NCBI GenBank assembly: GCA_026126065.1
Contig: JAHCJY010000001.1
Span: 372,001-436,000 of the forward strand
DNA length: 64,000 nucleotides
Direction: 5' to 3'
Origin: Bauldia sp.
GTDB taxonomy: Bacteria; Pseudomonadota; Alphaproteobacteria; Rhizobiales; Kaistiaceae
Below, in pieces: positions 63,384-64,000 of this stretch. The notes beneath the pieces are model-generated. The model had not been told where the DNA came from. It did no database searches and was given only the letters and a program-made list of their open reading frames with translations. The number at the start of each line of letters is the position of its first letter. The stretch's first letter is position 1. The translations under genes were made by a program, and so were the position numbers.

Positions 63384-64000
63384 ATGGGCAACGGGGCAAA
63401 CGTCTTCTTCCTTTTGATGGGGGCGATCCTCGTCTTCGCCATGCACGGCGGCTTCGCGTTCCTCGAAGTCGGCACGGTCAGGCAGAAGAACCAGGTCAAC
63501 GCGCTCGTGAAGATCCTTGCGGACTTCGCAGTCTCGGTGACCGTCTATTTTCTCGTCGGCTATCTCATCGCATACGGCATCGACTTCTACGCGTCGGCAG
63601 CGGATATCGTCAGCGACGATCAGGGCCTCGGCCTCGTCAAGTTCTTCTTCCTCGTCACGTTCGCCGCGGCGATCCCTGCCATCATCTCGGGCGGCGTCGC
63701 CGAACGCATGCGGTTCGTGCCGCAGCTGGTCGCTTCCGCAGCGATCGTGGCGGTCGCCTACCCCCTTCTCGAGGGCGTGGTGTGGAACGGCAATTTCGGC
63801 ATCCAGGCATGGCTGGCCGACACGTTCGGCAACCCGCTCAACGACTTCGCCGGCTCGGTGGTCGTCCATGCCTTCGGTGGCTGGGTAGCCCTGGGCGCCG
63901 TGCTGCAGCTCGGGCCGCGGCTCGGCCGCTATGGCGCGGATGGCCGGGCAACGCCGCCGTCGAGCATTCCGTGGCTTGCGCTGGGTTCGTGGCTTCTGTG
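63384..64000 (+). CDS. amtB: Ammonium transporter, 5' part
   Basis: A frame from ATG 63384 (GGGAGGG upstream) runs off the window. The first 205 residues show Amt/Rh membrane segments: MGNGANVFFLLMGAILVFAM, HGGFAFLEVGTVRQKNQVNA (conserved after TM1), FAAAIPAIISGGVAERMRFV (TM3 region) and LNDFAGSVVVHAFGGWVALG, with the first twin His. The protein lacks the long signal-type N-terminus of E. coli AmtB and starts close to TM1. It imports ammonium under nitrogen limitation and is blocked by GlnK. Confidence 0.93.
   Translation, partial: MGNGANVFFLLMGAILVFAMHGGFAFLEVGTVRQKNQVNALVKILADFAVSVTVYFLVGYLIAYGIDFYASAADIVSDDQGLGLVKFFFLVTFAAAIPAIISGGVAERMRFVPQLVASAAIVAVAYPLLEGVVWNGNFGIQAWLADTFGNPLNDFAGSVVVHAFGGWVALGAVLQLGPRLGRYGADGRATPPSSIPWLALGSWLL

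Overview
The window is high-GC DNA, densely coded on both strands. It suggests an alphaproteobacterium, most likely of the Hyphomicrobiales (Rhizobiales) type. The pointers are a RirA-type Rrf2 iron regulator, an ImuA-ImuB-DnaE2 mutasome preceded by the alphaproteobacterial SOS box GTTC-N7-GTTC, a urtABCDE-ure nitrogen cluster behind a sigma54 promoter, a glnK-amtB pair, a split MetH, and the dispersed palindrome TGCCGGGTCAAGCCCGGCA. I cannot name a genus. No rRNA, tRNA, CRISPR array, insertion sequence or phage was seen.

Layout. 1-2.1 kb: small unknown genes and a DUF3052 gene coupled to sdhB. 2.2-10.6 kb: an ABC exporter that looks actinobacterial, a P460-like cytochrome, a SRAP protein, two coupled secreted proteins of unknown function, a Sel1-repeat protein, an alpha/beta hydrolase and a TerB-fold protein. 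11-15.6 kb: a DUF883/holin-like envelope pair, rirA, a secreted protein, and a WS/DGAT-like acyltransferase facing an AlkB-type monooxygenase with overlapping 3' ends. 15.8-23.3 kb: Trm112, a LON-substrate-binding-domain protein, CnoX, a YadGH-type ABC exporter, YnfA, an orphan ABC permease, Cfa and a zinc-ribbon protein.

23.5-36.2 kb: one large nitrogen operon, urtABCDE-ureD-ureA-ureB-[AbrB/VapC]-ureC-[DUF29]-ureF-ureG-ureE, behind a good sigma54 promoter. A toxin-antitoxin pair with its own promoter and a regular repeat array sits between ureB and ureC. 36.6-37.8 kb: a LuxR-type regulator. 37.9-48.2 kb (minus strand): a one-carbon/methionine operon, metF::metH-N fusion - [unknown gene/PIN toxin] - metH-C - gcvT - gcvH - gcvPA - gcvPB. 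Glycine cleavage makes methylene-THF, MetF reduces it to methyl-THF, and the split MetH passes the methyl group to homocysteine. 48.6-51.6 kb: a compact sulfur-oxidation module, fccA-fccB-soxYZ fusion-PRC-like protein. 51.6-53.8 kb: a diguanylate cyclase and a BKACE enzyme.

53.9-60.2 kb: the SOS mutasome imuA-imuB-dnaE2. dnaE2 carries a roughly 180-bp composite palindrome translated in frame, and a degraded BrnTA toxin-antitoxin locus lies between dnaE2 and imuB. 60.5-62.5 kb: a small membrane protein and a MarR regulator diverging from a palindromic operator, then a UbiH-type hydroxylase. 62.7-64 kb: glnK and the 5' part of amtB, each behind a sigma54-like promoter.

Two themes recur. Toxin-antitoxin loci sit inside essential-looking operons (urease, methionine synthase, mutasome). 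Nitrogen genes share sigma54 promoters (urt-ure, glnK, amtB).
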